Shown here: positions 1 to 7,024 of the stretch, in pieces
Layout: every line of letters starts with the position of its first letter
Numbering within the stretch: the first letter of the stretch is position 1
NCBI GenBank assembly: GCA_021779335.1
Contig: JAJYAW010000046.1
Span: 1-11,882, forward strand
DNA length: 11,882 nucleotides
Source: Myxococcales bacterium
Lineage (GTDB): Bacteria; Myxococcota; Myxococcia; Myxococcales; Anaeromyxobacteraceae
Direction: 5' to 3'
Position numbers and translations under genes: made by a program
Notes under the pieces: generated by a model
The model's database searches: none
Seen by the model: the letters and a program-made list of their open reading frames with translations, nothing else
Told to the model about the DNA's origin: nothing

Positions 1-1827
1 GCCCAGGCCTCGAGCGCGCCGACCCAGCCGCGGCCGGAGCGGCCGGAGCTGATCCTCGACGAGGCGGCGCTCGGCGAGGCGGCCCGGACGCTCTCGGCGG
101 CCCCGGCGCTGGGGCTCCTGGTCGTGGGGGCCGGCGCGGCGCCACGCACCGATCCGGTGGTGGGGCTCGCGCTGGCCGGGGCCGGGCGGGCCTTCTACCT
201 GCCGCTCGCCCACCGCTACCTGGGCGCGCCGCCGGCGCCTCCGGCCGAGGCGGTGCGGCGGGCGCTGGCGCCGCTGCTCTCCGGGCCGAGGCCGGTCCAC
301 GTGCACGACCGGAAGGCGGCCATGCACGCCCTGGCGCGCCTCGGGCTCTCGCTGGCGGCGCCCGGCGAGGACACCGACCTGCTCTCCAGGCTGCTCACGC
401 CCACCCGGCGCGAGCACGCGCTGCAGGACGTGGCGCGGGAGCGCGGCCGGGTGGAGCTGCCGGCCGACCCGACCGCCGAGGAGCGGAAGGGCGAGCCGGG
501 GCGGGAGGGGGCCGCGGTGGAGCGGATCGCCGCCTGGGCCGCGCCGTCGGCGGCCGCCCTGCCGGACCTGGCGGCGGCGCTGCTGTCCGCCGCGCAGGCG
601 GCCGGCCTGGGCCGGCTGGTGGACGAGGTGGAGCGGCCGCTGCTCCCCATCCTCTGGGAGATGGAGCGCGACGGCATCGCGGTGGACCGCGCGGCCATGG
701 CGGACATGAGCGCCGAGTTCGGCGCGGCCATGACCGACCTCGTGACCCGCATGGAGGCCGCGGCCGGCCACCCCTTCAACGTGGCCTCCACCCGCGAGCT
801 GGCGCGCGTGCTGTTCGAGGAGCTGCACCTCCCCGTGGTCAAGAAGCTCAAGACCGGCCCCTCCACGGACGTGGAGGTCCTGGAGAAGCTGGCCGAGCAG
901 CACCCGCTGCCGCGGCTGGTGCTGGAGCACCGCTCGCTCTCCAAGCTCAAGGGCACCTACGTGGACGCCCTGCCGCTGCTCATCGACCCGGCCGACGGGC
1001 GGCTCCACACCACCTTCCACCAGGCCGGCGCCGCCACCGGGCGGCTCTCCTCCACCGACCCGAACCTGCAGAACATCCCGGTGCGGACCGAGCTGTCGCG
1101 CCGCATCCGCGCCGCCTTCGTGGCGCCGCCGGGGCGCCGCCTCGTCTCGGCCGACTACTCCCAGATCGAGCTGCGCATCCTGGCCCACTACTCGGGCGAT
1201 CCGGCGCTGCTGGAGTCCTTCCGCACCGGCGAGGACGTCCACACCCGCACCGCCGCCGAGACCTACGGCGTGGCGCCCGAGGCGGTCACGCCGGAGATGC
1301 GGCGGGTGGCCAAGATGCTCAACTTCGGCATCGCCTACGGCCTGTCGGCCTTCGGCCTGTCGCAGCGGCTCGACCTGCCGCCGCGCGAGGGGCAGGCCAT
1401 CATCGACCGCTACTTCGCCCGCTACGCCGGGGTGAAGCGCTGGCTCGGCGAGATCGTGGCCCAGGCCCGGCGGGAGGGGGAGGTCCGCACCGTCTACGGC
1501 CGGGTGCGCCCCATGCTGGAGATCTCGGCCCGCAACCCCGCCCTCCGGCAGGGGGCGGAGCGGACCGCCATCAACACGCCCATCCAGGGGACGGCGGCCG
1601 ACCTGGTCAAGGTGGCCATGCTCCGGGTCCACGCCGCGCTGGCGCGCGAGCGGCTCGACGCCCGCATGCTGCTGCAGGTCCACGACGAGCTCGTGGTGGA
1701 GGCGGCGGAGCGGGCGGTGGAGCCGGTGGCGGCGCTCCTCAAGCGGGAGATGGAGGCGGTGGAGGGGCTCACGGTGCCGCTGGTCGTGGAGGTGGGGCAC
1801 GGCCGGAGCTGGGCCGAGGCGCACTAG
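1..1827 (+). CDS. polA: DNA polymerase I, C-terminal part (5' end outside window)
   Basis: Repair and Okazaki-fragment-processing DNA polymerase of family A. The frame is open from base 1, so the N-terminal 5' nuclease domain lies upstream; the GTG at 124 is internal, not the start. About 608 codons are visible. Polymerase motifs are complete: motif A DYSQIELR at 1153-1176, motif B RRVAKMLNFGIAYG from 1300 (catalytic Lys codon 1312, Phe 1324, Tyr 1336), and motif C HDE at 1681-1689. The region before about codon 210 aligns with the 3'-5' exonuclease domain, but its Asp/Glu metal ligands are replaced: the DTE motif reads LVV at 118-126, and the NLKYD and YxxxD motifs also lack Asp. The enzyme therefore probably cannot proofread, as in Taq and Bacillus Pol I. 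Phe in motif B is the usual type that discriminates against dideoxynucleotides. The stop TAG faces the convergent DivIVA gene 43 bases away. Confidence 0.96.
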   Translation, partial: AQASSAPTQPRPERPELILDEAALGEAARTLSAAPALGLLVVGAGAAPRTDPVVGLALAGAGRAFYLPLAHRYLGAPPAPPAEAVRRALAPLLSGPRPVHVHDRKAAMHALARLGLSLAAPGEDTDLLSRLLTPTRREHALQDVARERGRVELPADPTAEERKGEPGREGAAVERIAAWAAPSAAALPDLAAALLSAAQAAGLGRLVDEVERPLLPILWEMERDGIAVDRAAMADMSAEFGAAMTDLVTRMEAAAGHPFNVASTRELARVLFEELHLPVVKKLKTGPSTDVEVLEKLAEQHPLPRLVLEHRSLSKLKGTYVDALPLLIDPADGRLHTTFHQAGAATGRLSSTDPNLQNIPVRTELSRRIRAAFVAPPGRRLVSADYSQIELRILAHYSGDPALLESFRTGEDVHTRTAAETYGVAPEAVTPEMRRVAKMLNFGIAYGLSAFGLSQRLDLPPREGQAIIDRYFARYAGVKRWLGEIVAQARREGEVRTVYGRVRPMLEISARNPALRQGAERTAINTPIQGTAADLVKVAMLRVHAALARERLDARMLLQVHDELVVEAAERAVEPVAALLKREMEAVEGLTVPLVVEVGHGRSWAEAH

Positions 1828-1870
1828 ACGGGCCCGCGGGGCGGTCCGCGGAGCGGGTGCGGCCCGCCGC

Positions 1871-2380
1871 TCAGCCCTCGTCGGCCGAGAGCCGCTTGCG
1901 CGCCGCCGCGAAGGGGATGGCCTCCTCGCGGACCGGCTCCCGGAAGGCCTCCAGCAGCTTGAGGTGGCTCTCCACCAGCGTCTTGACGCCGGCCTCGAAC
2001 TGGATGCGCTGCCGCTTCAGCTCGTTGACGTCGTCCACGATCTTGAGGAAGCGTCCGTGGGCCGACTGGACGATCTTCTCGGCCTGGAGCTCGGCGTCGG
2101 CCATGGTGATCTCGGCCTCCTTGCGGGCCGCCTCGCGGATCTCCTCGGAGGCCTTCTGGGCGGCCACCAGCGTCTCCTGCAGGGCGCGCTCGCGGCCGCG
2201 GTGCTCGGCGAGCTCGTCGTCCTTGCGCTGGCCGGCCTCGCGGAGCGCCGTCACCTCGCGGATGAGCCCCTCGAACTCGCTGGCCACGAGGGAGAGGAAG
2301 GCCTCCACCTCCTCGCCGTCGAGGCCGCGGAAGGTCCGGCGGAACTGCTTCTGGGTGATGTCGAGGGGGGTGATGTTCAT
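1871..2380 (-). CDS. DivIVA-domain coiled-coil protein
   Basis: A 169-residue protein. The N-terminus (MNITPLDITQKQFRR, then FRGLDGEEVEAFLSLV, residues 2-33) is the conserved DivIVA membrane-binding/dimerisation segment. The rest is a charged, Glu/Arg/Ala-rich coiled coil to about residue 140, followed by a short basic-acidic tail. DivIVA-family proteins recognise curved membranes at poles or septa and recruit division, chromosome-segregation or cell-wall partners; the role of this one cannot be told from sequence. It is about the length of Bacillus DivIVA. The ATG start is supported by GGAG six bases upstream and by a good promoter at 2401-2428. The gene stands alone, convergent with polA and divergent from the SPFH gene. 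A much longer open frame running upstream on this strand (to 3805) is antisense noise. Confidence 0.9.
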   Translation of the reverse strand: MNITPLDITQKQFRRTFRGLDGEEVEAFLSLVASEFEGLIREVTALREAGQRKDDELAEHRGRERALQETLVAAQKASEEIREAARKEAEITMADAELQAEKIVQSAHGRFLKIVDDVNELKRQRIQFEAGVKTLVESHLKLLEAFREPVREEAIPFAAARKRLSADEG

Positions 2381-2400
2381 GGCTGGCTCCGAGGCCCCCG

Positions 2401-2428
2401 ATGATACGCCCGGCCCGGGGGCTGTCCA
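2401..2428 (-). promoter_or_regulatory. Sigma-70-like promoter of the DivIVA gene
   Basis: On the minus strand, TGGACA (2428-2423, 5 of 6 to TTGACA) and TATCAT (2406-2401, 5 of 6 to TATAAT) are separated by 16 bases. Transcription would start about 12-14 bases before the GGAG ribosome site, giving a leader of roughly 15 nt. This is the best consensus match in the window. Confidence 0.6.
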
Positions 2429-2566
2429 TTCCGGGGCCGGGGGACCGCGGCCGGCGCGGCCCCTGGCGGAGAGGGGAAGGAGCCGCCCACCGACGAGGCG
2501 CACGGCGCCGGCTCCGGGCGCGCGCCGCCGGGCCGGGGCTCGGGTCCGGCGGGCTCCGCTTGGCGC

Positions 2567-2595
2567 TTGCCGCAGGGGAGGGTTCCCCATAGGCT
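2567..2595 (+). promoter_or_regulatory. Candidate promoter of the SPFH gene
   Basis: TTGCCG (2567-2572) and TAGGCT (2590-2595) are separated by 17 bases and lie about 30 bases before the ATG at 2627. The -35 matches 4 of 6 and the -10 matches 3 of 6, including the key first, second and last positions. The predicted start near 2602 leaves a short leader containing the ribosome site GAGAGG (2615-2620). Confidence 0.4.
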
Positions 2596-2626
2596 GCCGG
2601 CGCACCCACACGCAGAGAGGACCTCG

Positions 2627-3526
2627 ATGCCGCTCCCCACCTGGTGGACGCAGAATGGCTGGTTGCGCTGGACCGCGAGCGGCCTCCTCGGCCTCTTCGT
2701 GGTCATGGTCCTGTGGCCCTTCTACCCGGTGCCGACCGGGAGCCGCGGGGTGGTGACCCAGTTCGGCAAGATCGTCGGCATCGAGGGGGAGGGCCTGGCC
2801 ATCCTCCCGCCCTGGCAGAAGCTCTCCAACTTCAGCATCCGCGCCGAGAAGGCCGACATCGAGAACGCCGAGGGCAGCACGAGCGACACCCAGCCCGTCA
2901 AGGTCAGCATGACGGTGCGCTACAGCATCGCCACCGACCGGGTGGCCGAGGTGTTCGAGAAGTACTCCCACGACGGCAACCTGTCCTCCTACGTCCAGAC
3001 GGCCACCCAGGAGATCTTCAAGGCGGTCACGGCCAAGTACACCGCGCCCGACCTCATCGCCCACCGCGCCAAGGTCTCCGCGGACATCAACGCGGCGCTG
3101 CGGGACAAGCTGGCGCTCTACGGCGCGCAGGTCATCAACATCGACATGCGCAACTTCGCCTTCTCCGACTCCTACATGCACGCCATCAACGAGAAGGTGA
3201 CCCAGGAGCAGCTCCGCCTGGCCGCCGAGAACAAGCTCAAGACCGTGGAGGCCGAGCAGAAGCAGAAGGTGGCCGTCGCCGAGGCCGAGGCGGCCGCGCG
3301 GAAGGCGCAGGCGGACGGCGAGGCCTACGCCAACCTGACCATCGCCAAGGCGCAGGCCGAGGCGCTCCGCATCCAGAACGCGGCCCTGGCTCAGAACAAG
3401 GACGTCCTCGAGCTCCGCCGCATCGAGGTCGAGCACGTCAAGGCGGAGAAGTGGAACGGGGCGCTGCCGACCTCCATCTACGCCGGCGCCCCCATCCCTT
3501 TCATGAGCGTCGGCCCGGCGCGATAG
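2627..3526 (+). CDS. SPFH/prohibitin-like membrane protein
   Basis: A 299-residue SPFH (stomatin/prohibitin/flotillin/HflC) protein. One N-terminal membrane anchor spans residues 13-33, followed by the family segment starting VPTGSRGVVTQFGKIV and the SPFH domain to about residue 190. An Ala/Glu/Lys-rich coiled coil follows (about 195-265), with a tail that reads KWNGALPTSIYAG, typical of prohibitin homologues. Such proteins form large ring oligomers on the membrane and often modulate membrane proteases such as FtsH or organise lipid domains. No HflK-like partner or NfeD protein is adjacent, so a protease-regulating role is only a possibility. The start is fixed by GAGAGG six bases upstream of ATG and by the position of the anchor; the frame is open 60 bases further upstream, but without a ribosome site. 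Confidence 0.92.
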   Translation: MPLPTWWTQNGWLRWTASGLLGLFVVMVLWPFYPVPTGSRGVVTQFGKIVGIEGEGLAILPPWQKLSNFSIRAEKADIENAEGSTSDTQPVKVSMTVRYSIATDRVAEVFEKYSHDGNLSSYVQTATQEIFKAVTAKYTAPDLIAHRAKVSADINAALRDKLALYGAQVINIDMRNFAFSDSYMHAINEKVTQEQLRLAAENKLKTVEAEQKQKVAVAEAEAAARKAQADGEAYANLTIAKAQAEALRIQNAALAQNKDVLELRRIEVEHVKAEKWNGALPTSIYAGAPIPFMSVGPAR

Positions 3527-3609
3527 GCGCGGGGCGGGCCGAGTCCCCTCCCTTCGTCGCCTCGGGGACCTCCGAGCTGCCGCCACGGGGTCCGCGACGA
3601 GCCGCCGGC

Positions 3610-3637
3610 TTGACCTGAACGGCCGTCCAGGCATACT
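3610..3637 (+). promoter_or_regulatory. Promoter of the radical SAM gene, probably giving a leaderless transcript
   Basis: TTGACC (3610-3615, 5 of 6) and CATACT (3632-3637, 4 of 6) are 16 bases apart. The -10 ends seven bases before the GTG start at 3645, so the transcript should begin at or within a base or two of the start codon. No Shine-Dalgarno sequence lies between them, which fits leaderless translation. Confidence 0.55.
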
Positions 3638-3644
3638 GGCCGGC

Positions 3645-4670
3645 GTGACGCCCCGCCTCATCTCCAACCCGCCCAACCCGTGGCGCTCCGAGCACGTCGA
3701 GTGGCTCGAGCCGCAGCCGGCCCGCCTGGAGATCCTCGCCGACGCCACCCGCGAGATCCTCTCCCGCAACGACAGCCCGGACGTCGGCTTCGGGTGGAGC
3801 GTCAACCCCTACCGCGGCTGCCTCCACGCCTGCGCCTACTGCTACGCGCGCGCCTTCCACGAGTACCTGGGCTTCGGCGCCGGCACCGACTTCGAGACCA
3901 GGCTGGTGGTGAAGCTGCGCGCGCCGGAGCTGCTCCGCGCCGCCTTCGAGAGGCCGGGCTGGAGCGGCGAGACGGTGGCCTTCTCCGGCGCCACCGACGC
4001 CTGGCAGCCGCTGGAGGCCGCCTACCGGCTGACCCGCCGCTGCCTGGAGGTCTGCGTCGAGTACCGCAACCCGGTCGCCATCGTGACCAAGGGGGCGCTG
4101 CTCGAGCGGGACCTGGACCTCCTCGTCGCGCTGCGCGACCGGGCCCGCCTGGGCGTGGCGGTCAGCCTCCCGTACGCCGACGACGCGCTGGCCCGGAGGC
4201 TCGAGCCGGGCGCCTCCTCGCCGTCGCGCCGGCTGCGGCTCATCGCCCGCCTCGCCGAGGCCGGGCTCGCGCCCGCCGTGCTGGTGGCGCCGGTCATCCC
4301 GGGGCTGGACGACGAGCTCCCCCGCGTCCTCGAGGCGGCGCGCAGCGCCGGCGCGGCGCGGGCGGGGTGGCAGCTCCTGCGCCTGCCCGGCCCGGTCGCC
4401 CCGGTCTTCGAGGCGCGGCTCAGGGAGGCCCTGCCGGAGCGGGCCGAGCGGATCCTGCACCTCATCCGCGAGACCCGCGGCGGCGCGCTCACCGACGACC
4501 GGTTGGGCCGCCGGATGCGCGGCGTCGGCGCCTATGCGGCCACCATCGCCGCCCTGTTCCGCGCCAGCTGCGAGCGGCTCGGGTACGCCGACGCCCCGCT
4601 CGAGGAGCCGGAGCGCGCGAGCTCCACCTTCTGCCGCTCGGGCCGCGGCGCGCAGCTGGCGCTCCTGTGA
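3645..4670 (+). CDS. Radical SAM protein, SplB-like (PA0069/Rv2578c type)
   Basis: A 341-residue radical SAM enzyme. The iron-sulfur cluster motif CxxxCxYC is CLHACAYC with C59, C63 and C66, preceded by NPYRGC and followed by YARAFHEYLG, the signature of the group usually annotated 'PA0069 family radical SAM protein', related to spore photoproduct lyase SplB. The AFSGATDAWQPLE segment (about 110-122) is also typical. The substrate is unknown; DNA-lesion repair is suggested only by the resemblance to SplB, and the SplB-specific C-terminal Cys cannot be assigned with confidence. The GTG start is chosen because it is the first in-frame start and directly follows a promoter; there is no Shine-Dalgarno. 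The end is convergent with the TMEM175-type gene, 51 bases away. Confidence 0.9.
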   Translation: MTPRLISNPPNPWRSEHVEWLEPQPARLEILADATREILSRNDSPDVGFGWSVNPYRGCLHACAYCYARAFHEYLGFGAGTDFETRLVVKLRAPELLRAAFERPGWSGETVAFSGATDAWQPLEAAYRLTRRCLEVCVEYRNPVAIVTKGALLERDLDLLVALRDRARLGVAVSLPYADDALARRLEPGASSPSRRLRLIARLAEAGLAPAVLVAPVIPGLDDELPRVLEAARSAGAARAGWQLLRLPGPVAPVFEARLREALPERAERILHLIRETRGGALTDDRLGRRMRGVGAYAATIAALFRASCERLGYADAPLEEPERASSTFCRSGRGAQLALL

Positions 4671-4721
4671 GGTGCGGCGCGCCCCCGGTGGCCCCGCGGT
4701 CGGCGCGACGGGCGCCCTCGC

Positions 4722-5315
4722 CTATCCGCCGCCTCCATCCCGCGTCGCCACGAGCCGCTCGATCCGCCGGTCCGGCACGATCCAGGCGACGGCCACCAGG
4801 ACGAACAGGAGATCGGCCATCCAGGTCCGGACGAAGGCCAGCGCGATGGCCATGACGTAGAGGACCGGCGAGAGCTTCCCCTTGAGGTCCCTGCCGATCG
4901 CCATCGCCAGGATCGAGGCCTGGCCCTGGGTCCGGATGATGGCGTGCTGCAGGATCCAGTAGGCGAGCGCCGCCATGAACAGGACCACCCCGTACAGCGC
5001 GGTGGGCACGGGCGAGAAGTGGTTCTCTCCCATCCAGCCGGTCACGAACGGGAAGAGCGACAGCCAGAACAGCAGGTGCAGGTTGGCCCAGAGCATCGAG
5101 CCGCTCACGTGCTGCACGCTGTGGAGCAGGTGGTGATGGTTGTTCCAGTAGATCCCGACGTAGACGAAGCTCAGGACGTAGCTGAAGAAGACCGGCAGCA
5201 GCGGCGCCAGGGCGGACGGGTGGGCGCCGCGGGGGACCTTCAGCTCCAGCACCATGATGGTGATGATGATGGCGATGACCCCATCGCTGAACGCCTCGAG
5301 CCGTCCCTTGCCCAT
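4722..5315 (-). CDS. TMEM175-family (DUF1211) potassium channel subunit
   Basis: A 197-residue integral membrane protein. It opens with the family signature RLEAFSDGVIAIIITIMVLEL (helix 1, about residues 5-25; Arg-Phe-Ser-Asp invariant), followed by about five further hydrophobic helices: about 38-58, 75-95, 103-122, 148-165 and 167-182. A His-rich WNNHHHLLH segment after helix 2 is usual in this family. Bacterial TMEM175 proteins have a single six-helix repeat and assemble as tetramers conducting K+ with modest selectivity. The start ATG has GGAG six bases upstream. It lies 20 bases downstream of the HD-domain gene on the same strand and is probably its operon partner; its ribosome site falls in that gap. 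Confidence 0.9.
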   Translation of the reverse strand: MGKGRLEAFSDGVIAIIITIMVLELKVPRGAHPSALAPLLPVFFSYVLSFVYVGIYWNNHHHLLHSVQHVSGSMLWANLHLLFWLSLFPFVTGWMGENHFSPVPTALYGVVLFMAALAYWILQHAIIRTQGQASILAMAIGRDLKGKLSPVLYVMAIALAFVRTWMADLLFVLVAVAWIVPDRRIERLVATRDGGGG

Positions 5316-5335
5316 GACGCTCTCCGGTGGTGCCG

Positions 5336-5968
5336 CTACCCGGCCTCCGGCGCCTCCGGCACCGGCTCGTCGGGCAGCTCCGGCGCGGGGCCGCCGGCCA
5401 GGCCGAGCCGGCCGGCGAGGGGGCGCTGGGCCGCGATGACCAGCGCCACCAGCTCCGGCAGGGCCATCCCCACCAGCTCGGCCCCGCGCCGGATCTCCCC
5501 GCGATCGACCGCCCGGGCGAAGGCCTTGTCCTTCATCTTCTTCAGCACCGACTCGACCGGCAGGTCGAGCACGCTCCTCGACGGACGCACCAGGGCGCAG
5601 GCGCCCACGAAGCCGGAGAGCTCGTCGGCCGCCACGATGGCCCGCTCCAGCGGGGCCTCGGGCTGGATGCCGGTGTAGGAGGCGTGGGCGCCGACGCCCC
5701 GGATGATCGGCTCGGGCCAGCCGCGCTGGCGCAGGACCTCCATGCCCCGCCAGGCGTGGTCCTCGGCGGTGGGGAAGCGCTCGTAGTCGAAGTCGTGGAG
5801 CAGCCCGACCAGCCCCCAGGTCAGGAGCTCGGCGCCTTCGACCACTCCGGCCCGGCGGGCCAGGGCGCGCATCGAGGCCTCCACCGAGAGGCCGTGGCGG
5901 CGCAGGGCGGCGGTCCTGGTGAACTCGCAGAGCAGGGTCCAGGCGGCGGCGCGGGTGGGCACGGTCAT
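5336..5968 (-). CDS. HD-domain phosphohydrolase-like protein
   Basis: A 210-residue protein with the metal-binding pattern of an HD hydrolase: H25 (RRHGLSVE), the H58-D59 doublet in GLLHDFDYERFP, H95 (GVGAHAS) and D115 (AADELSGF). These are the expected H...HD...H...D ligands, so the protein is probably an active metal-dependent phosphohydrolase, possibly on a nucleotide; the substrate is not known. The C-terminal 30 residues are Pro/Glu-rich and likely disordered. The ATG start is supported by the promoter ending just before it and by the conserved N-terminal helix; AGGA eight bases upstream could serve as a weak ribosome site. It is the first gene of a probable two-gene unit with the TMEM175-type channel. 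Confidence 0.87.
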   Translation of the reverse strand: MTVPTRAAAWTLLCEFTRTAALRRHGLSVEASMRALARRAGVVEGAELLTWGLVGLLHDFDYERFPTAEDHAWRGMEVLRQRGWPEPIIRGVGAHASYTGIQPEAPLERAIVAADELSGFVGACALVRPSRSVLDLPVESVLKKMKDKAFARAVDRGEIRRGAELVGMALPELVALVIAAQRPLAGRLGLAGGPAPELPDEPVPEAPEAG

Positions 5969-5974
5969 GGGGAG

Positions 5975-6003
5975 ATCCTAGCCGTGACGGCTCACCACGT
6001 CAC
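5975..6003 (-). promoter_or_regulatory. Promoter of the HD-TMEM175 operon, near-leaderless
   Basis: On the minus strand, GTGACG (6003-5998, 4 of 6) and TAGGAT (5980-5975, 4 of 6) are separated by 17 bases. The -10 ends six bases before the ATG at 5968, so the transcript would start at or next to the start codon. Confidence 0.5.
5984..6003. promoter_or_regulatory. Inverted repeat overlapping the -35 element (possible operator)
   Basis: GTGACG at 5984-5989 is exactly inverted at 5998-6003 (CGTCAC) across an 8-base spacer. One arm is the proposed -35 hexamer and the other lies in the -35/-10 spacer. This is where a repressor of the HD-TMEM175 operon would bind. Six-base arms can occur by chance in GC-rich DNA. 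Confidence 0.35.
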
Positions 6004-6071
6004 CGGCTGCCGAGGAGGGTCCTCCGCTCCGCCGCCGTCCTCCCCGCCGATCGCCTCGGCGCAGGTCCACC

Positions 6072-6506
6072 TCACGACCCGCGCCGCTGGTCGAGCTGCG
6101 CGCGCAGCCGCTCCTCCCGGGCGCGCAGCTCCGGCGTGAGCGCCTCGCCGAAGTCGTCGGCCGCGAAGAGCGGGCGCAGCTCGAGGATCCCCTCCTCGCC
6201 GGGCATGGGCTCGGGGCAGCGCCGCGCCCACTCGAGGGCCTCATCCATGCTCTTCACCTGCCACAGCCAGAAGCCTGCGATGAGCTCCTTGGTCTCGGCG
6301 AAGGGGCCATCGACGACGGTCTTCTTGCCGCCGGAGAAGATCACGCGCTTGCCCCTGGAGCTCGGGTGGAGCCCCTCGCCCGCGACCATCACACCCGCCT
6401 TGAGCAGCTCCTCGTTGAACTTCCCCATGTCGGCGAGGAGCCGCTCGCTCGGCATGCCCCCCGCCTCGGTGCCCCTCGTCGCCTTCACGATCACCATGAT
6501 CCGCAT
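6072..6506 (-). CDS. YCII/DGPF-domain protein (YciI-like)
   Basis: A 144-residue protein of the YCII-related family. It has the ferredoxin-like start MRIMVIVKATRGTEAG, the diagnostic DGPF at residues 66-69 in VVDGPFAETKELIAGFWLW, and a C-terminal helix rich in Arg/Glu (about 120-142). The fold is a dimeric alpha+beta barrel; the biochemical role of DGPF proteins is mostly unknown. In many bacteria they sit next to an ECF sigma factor, but none is here. The ATG at 6506-6504 is chosen over an in-frame ATG 63 bases upstream because GGGAG lies eight bases before it and the conserved domain begins right there. It precedes the HD gene by about 100 bases on the same strand, but that gene has its own promoter. 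Confidence 0.88.
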   Translation of the reverse strand: MRIMVIVKATRGTEAGGMPSERLLADMGKFNEELLKAGVMVAGEGLHPSSRGKRVIFSGGKKTVVDGPFAETKELIAGFWLWQVKSMDEALEWARRCPEPMPGEEGILELRPLFAADDFGEALTPELRAREERLRAQLDQRRGS

Positions 6507-6751
6507 CGCGCTCGCTCCCTTCGTCTGGGCGGCCTCGCGCTCGGGCCGCTGCTTCCGGTGCAGGTCCATCAGGCGACGAACGAGCCCGGGCCGGTTCGAC
6601 GCGCCCCGCCAACATTCTTCGCGCCGGGCGCGCGATCGACCGAAAGTTGGGACCGCTCGGGCTCTTGCGGGGCTCGCGGCTGGCCGGCAGCTGCTTCAGC
6701 CGGCGCTCGCCGTGCCGATGACCTGCCCCTCTCCAGTGCGCCTCCGAAGCT

Positions 6752-6769
6752 GGAATCATTGGCGATTCC
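6752..6769. repeat. Inverted repeat GGAATC-6-GATTCC
   Basis: GGAATC at 6752-6757 is perfectly inverted as GATTCC at 6764-6769 around the loop ATTGGC. It sits in a rare A/T-containing patch of the non-coding stretch. It could be a protein-binding site; nothing in the sequence identifies the factor. Confidence 0.35.
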
Positions 6770-7007
6770 TCGCCACGTCCCCACACTCCCGAGCTCCAGC
6801 GCGAGCGTCGGGCCCCAGCCTTGCACGCTCCACCCCTCAGGTGGACTCCAACGGCCCCGACGCGAGGCGTGCTGGCGGTCCTGCTCGCCGGCTTCCTGGC
6901 GGAGGCGGGCCCCGCGGGGCCTCGAGTGGGCTCGCGTCGCCGGCTTCACTGCCAGGAAGGTCCCTGGTCCGCCCGAACCCGGCGTCCGCCCACGGCCGCC
7001 TCGCCGG

Positions 7008-7024
7008 CGTTCGCGAACGTTCGC
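7008..7024. repeat. Two overlapping 12-base perfect palindromes
   Basis: CGTTCGCGAACG (7008-7019) and GCGAACGTTCGC (7013-7024) are each self-complementary and share seven bases, making a run of alternating GTTCG/CGAAC half-sites about 90-140 bases before the candidate starts of the KaiC operon. The GAAC/GTTC half-sites recall LexA-type boxes, but the spacing is wrong for the Gram-positive consensus, so I leave the factor open. Confidence 0.4.

Noticed and set aside
124..1827. polA starting at the GTG at 124
   Set aside because: The frame is open to base 1 and the sequence before 124 already aligns with the exonuclease domain, so the GTG is internal.
1828..1870. Bidirectional terminator between polA and the DivIVA gene
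   Set aside because: The gap is G/C-rich with several weak self-complementary pieces but no single clean stem and no T-run; I cannot distinguish it from background.
2561..2572. Sigma-54 promoter (TGGC...TTGC)
   Set aside because: TGGCGCTTGC brings the two elements too close together for the -24/-12 spacing.
2381..3805. Upstream extension of the DivIVA frame (644 codons in total) across the SPFH gene
   Set aside because: The extension is antisense to SPFH and low in complexity (Leu/Gly/Asp/Val). The DivIVA domain begins exactly at the ATG with a ribosome site and a promoter immediately before it.
3680..4855. Alternative frame (391 codons) over the radical SAM gene
   Set aside because: Arg/Gly/Pro-rich shadow frame; the radical SAM motifs are in the frame starting at 3645.
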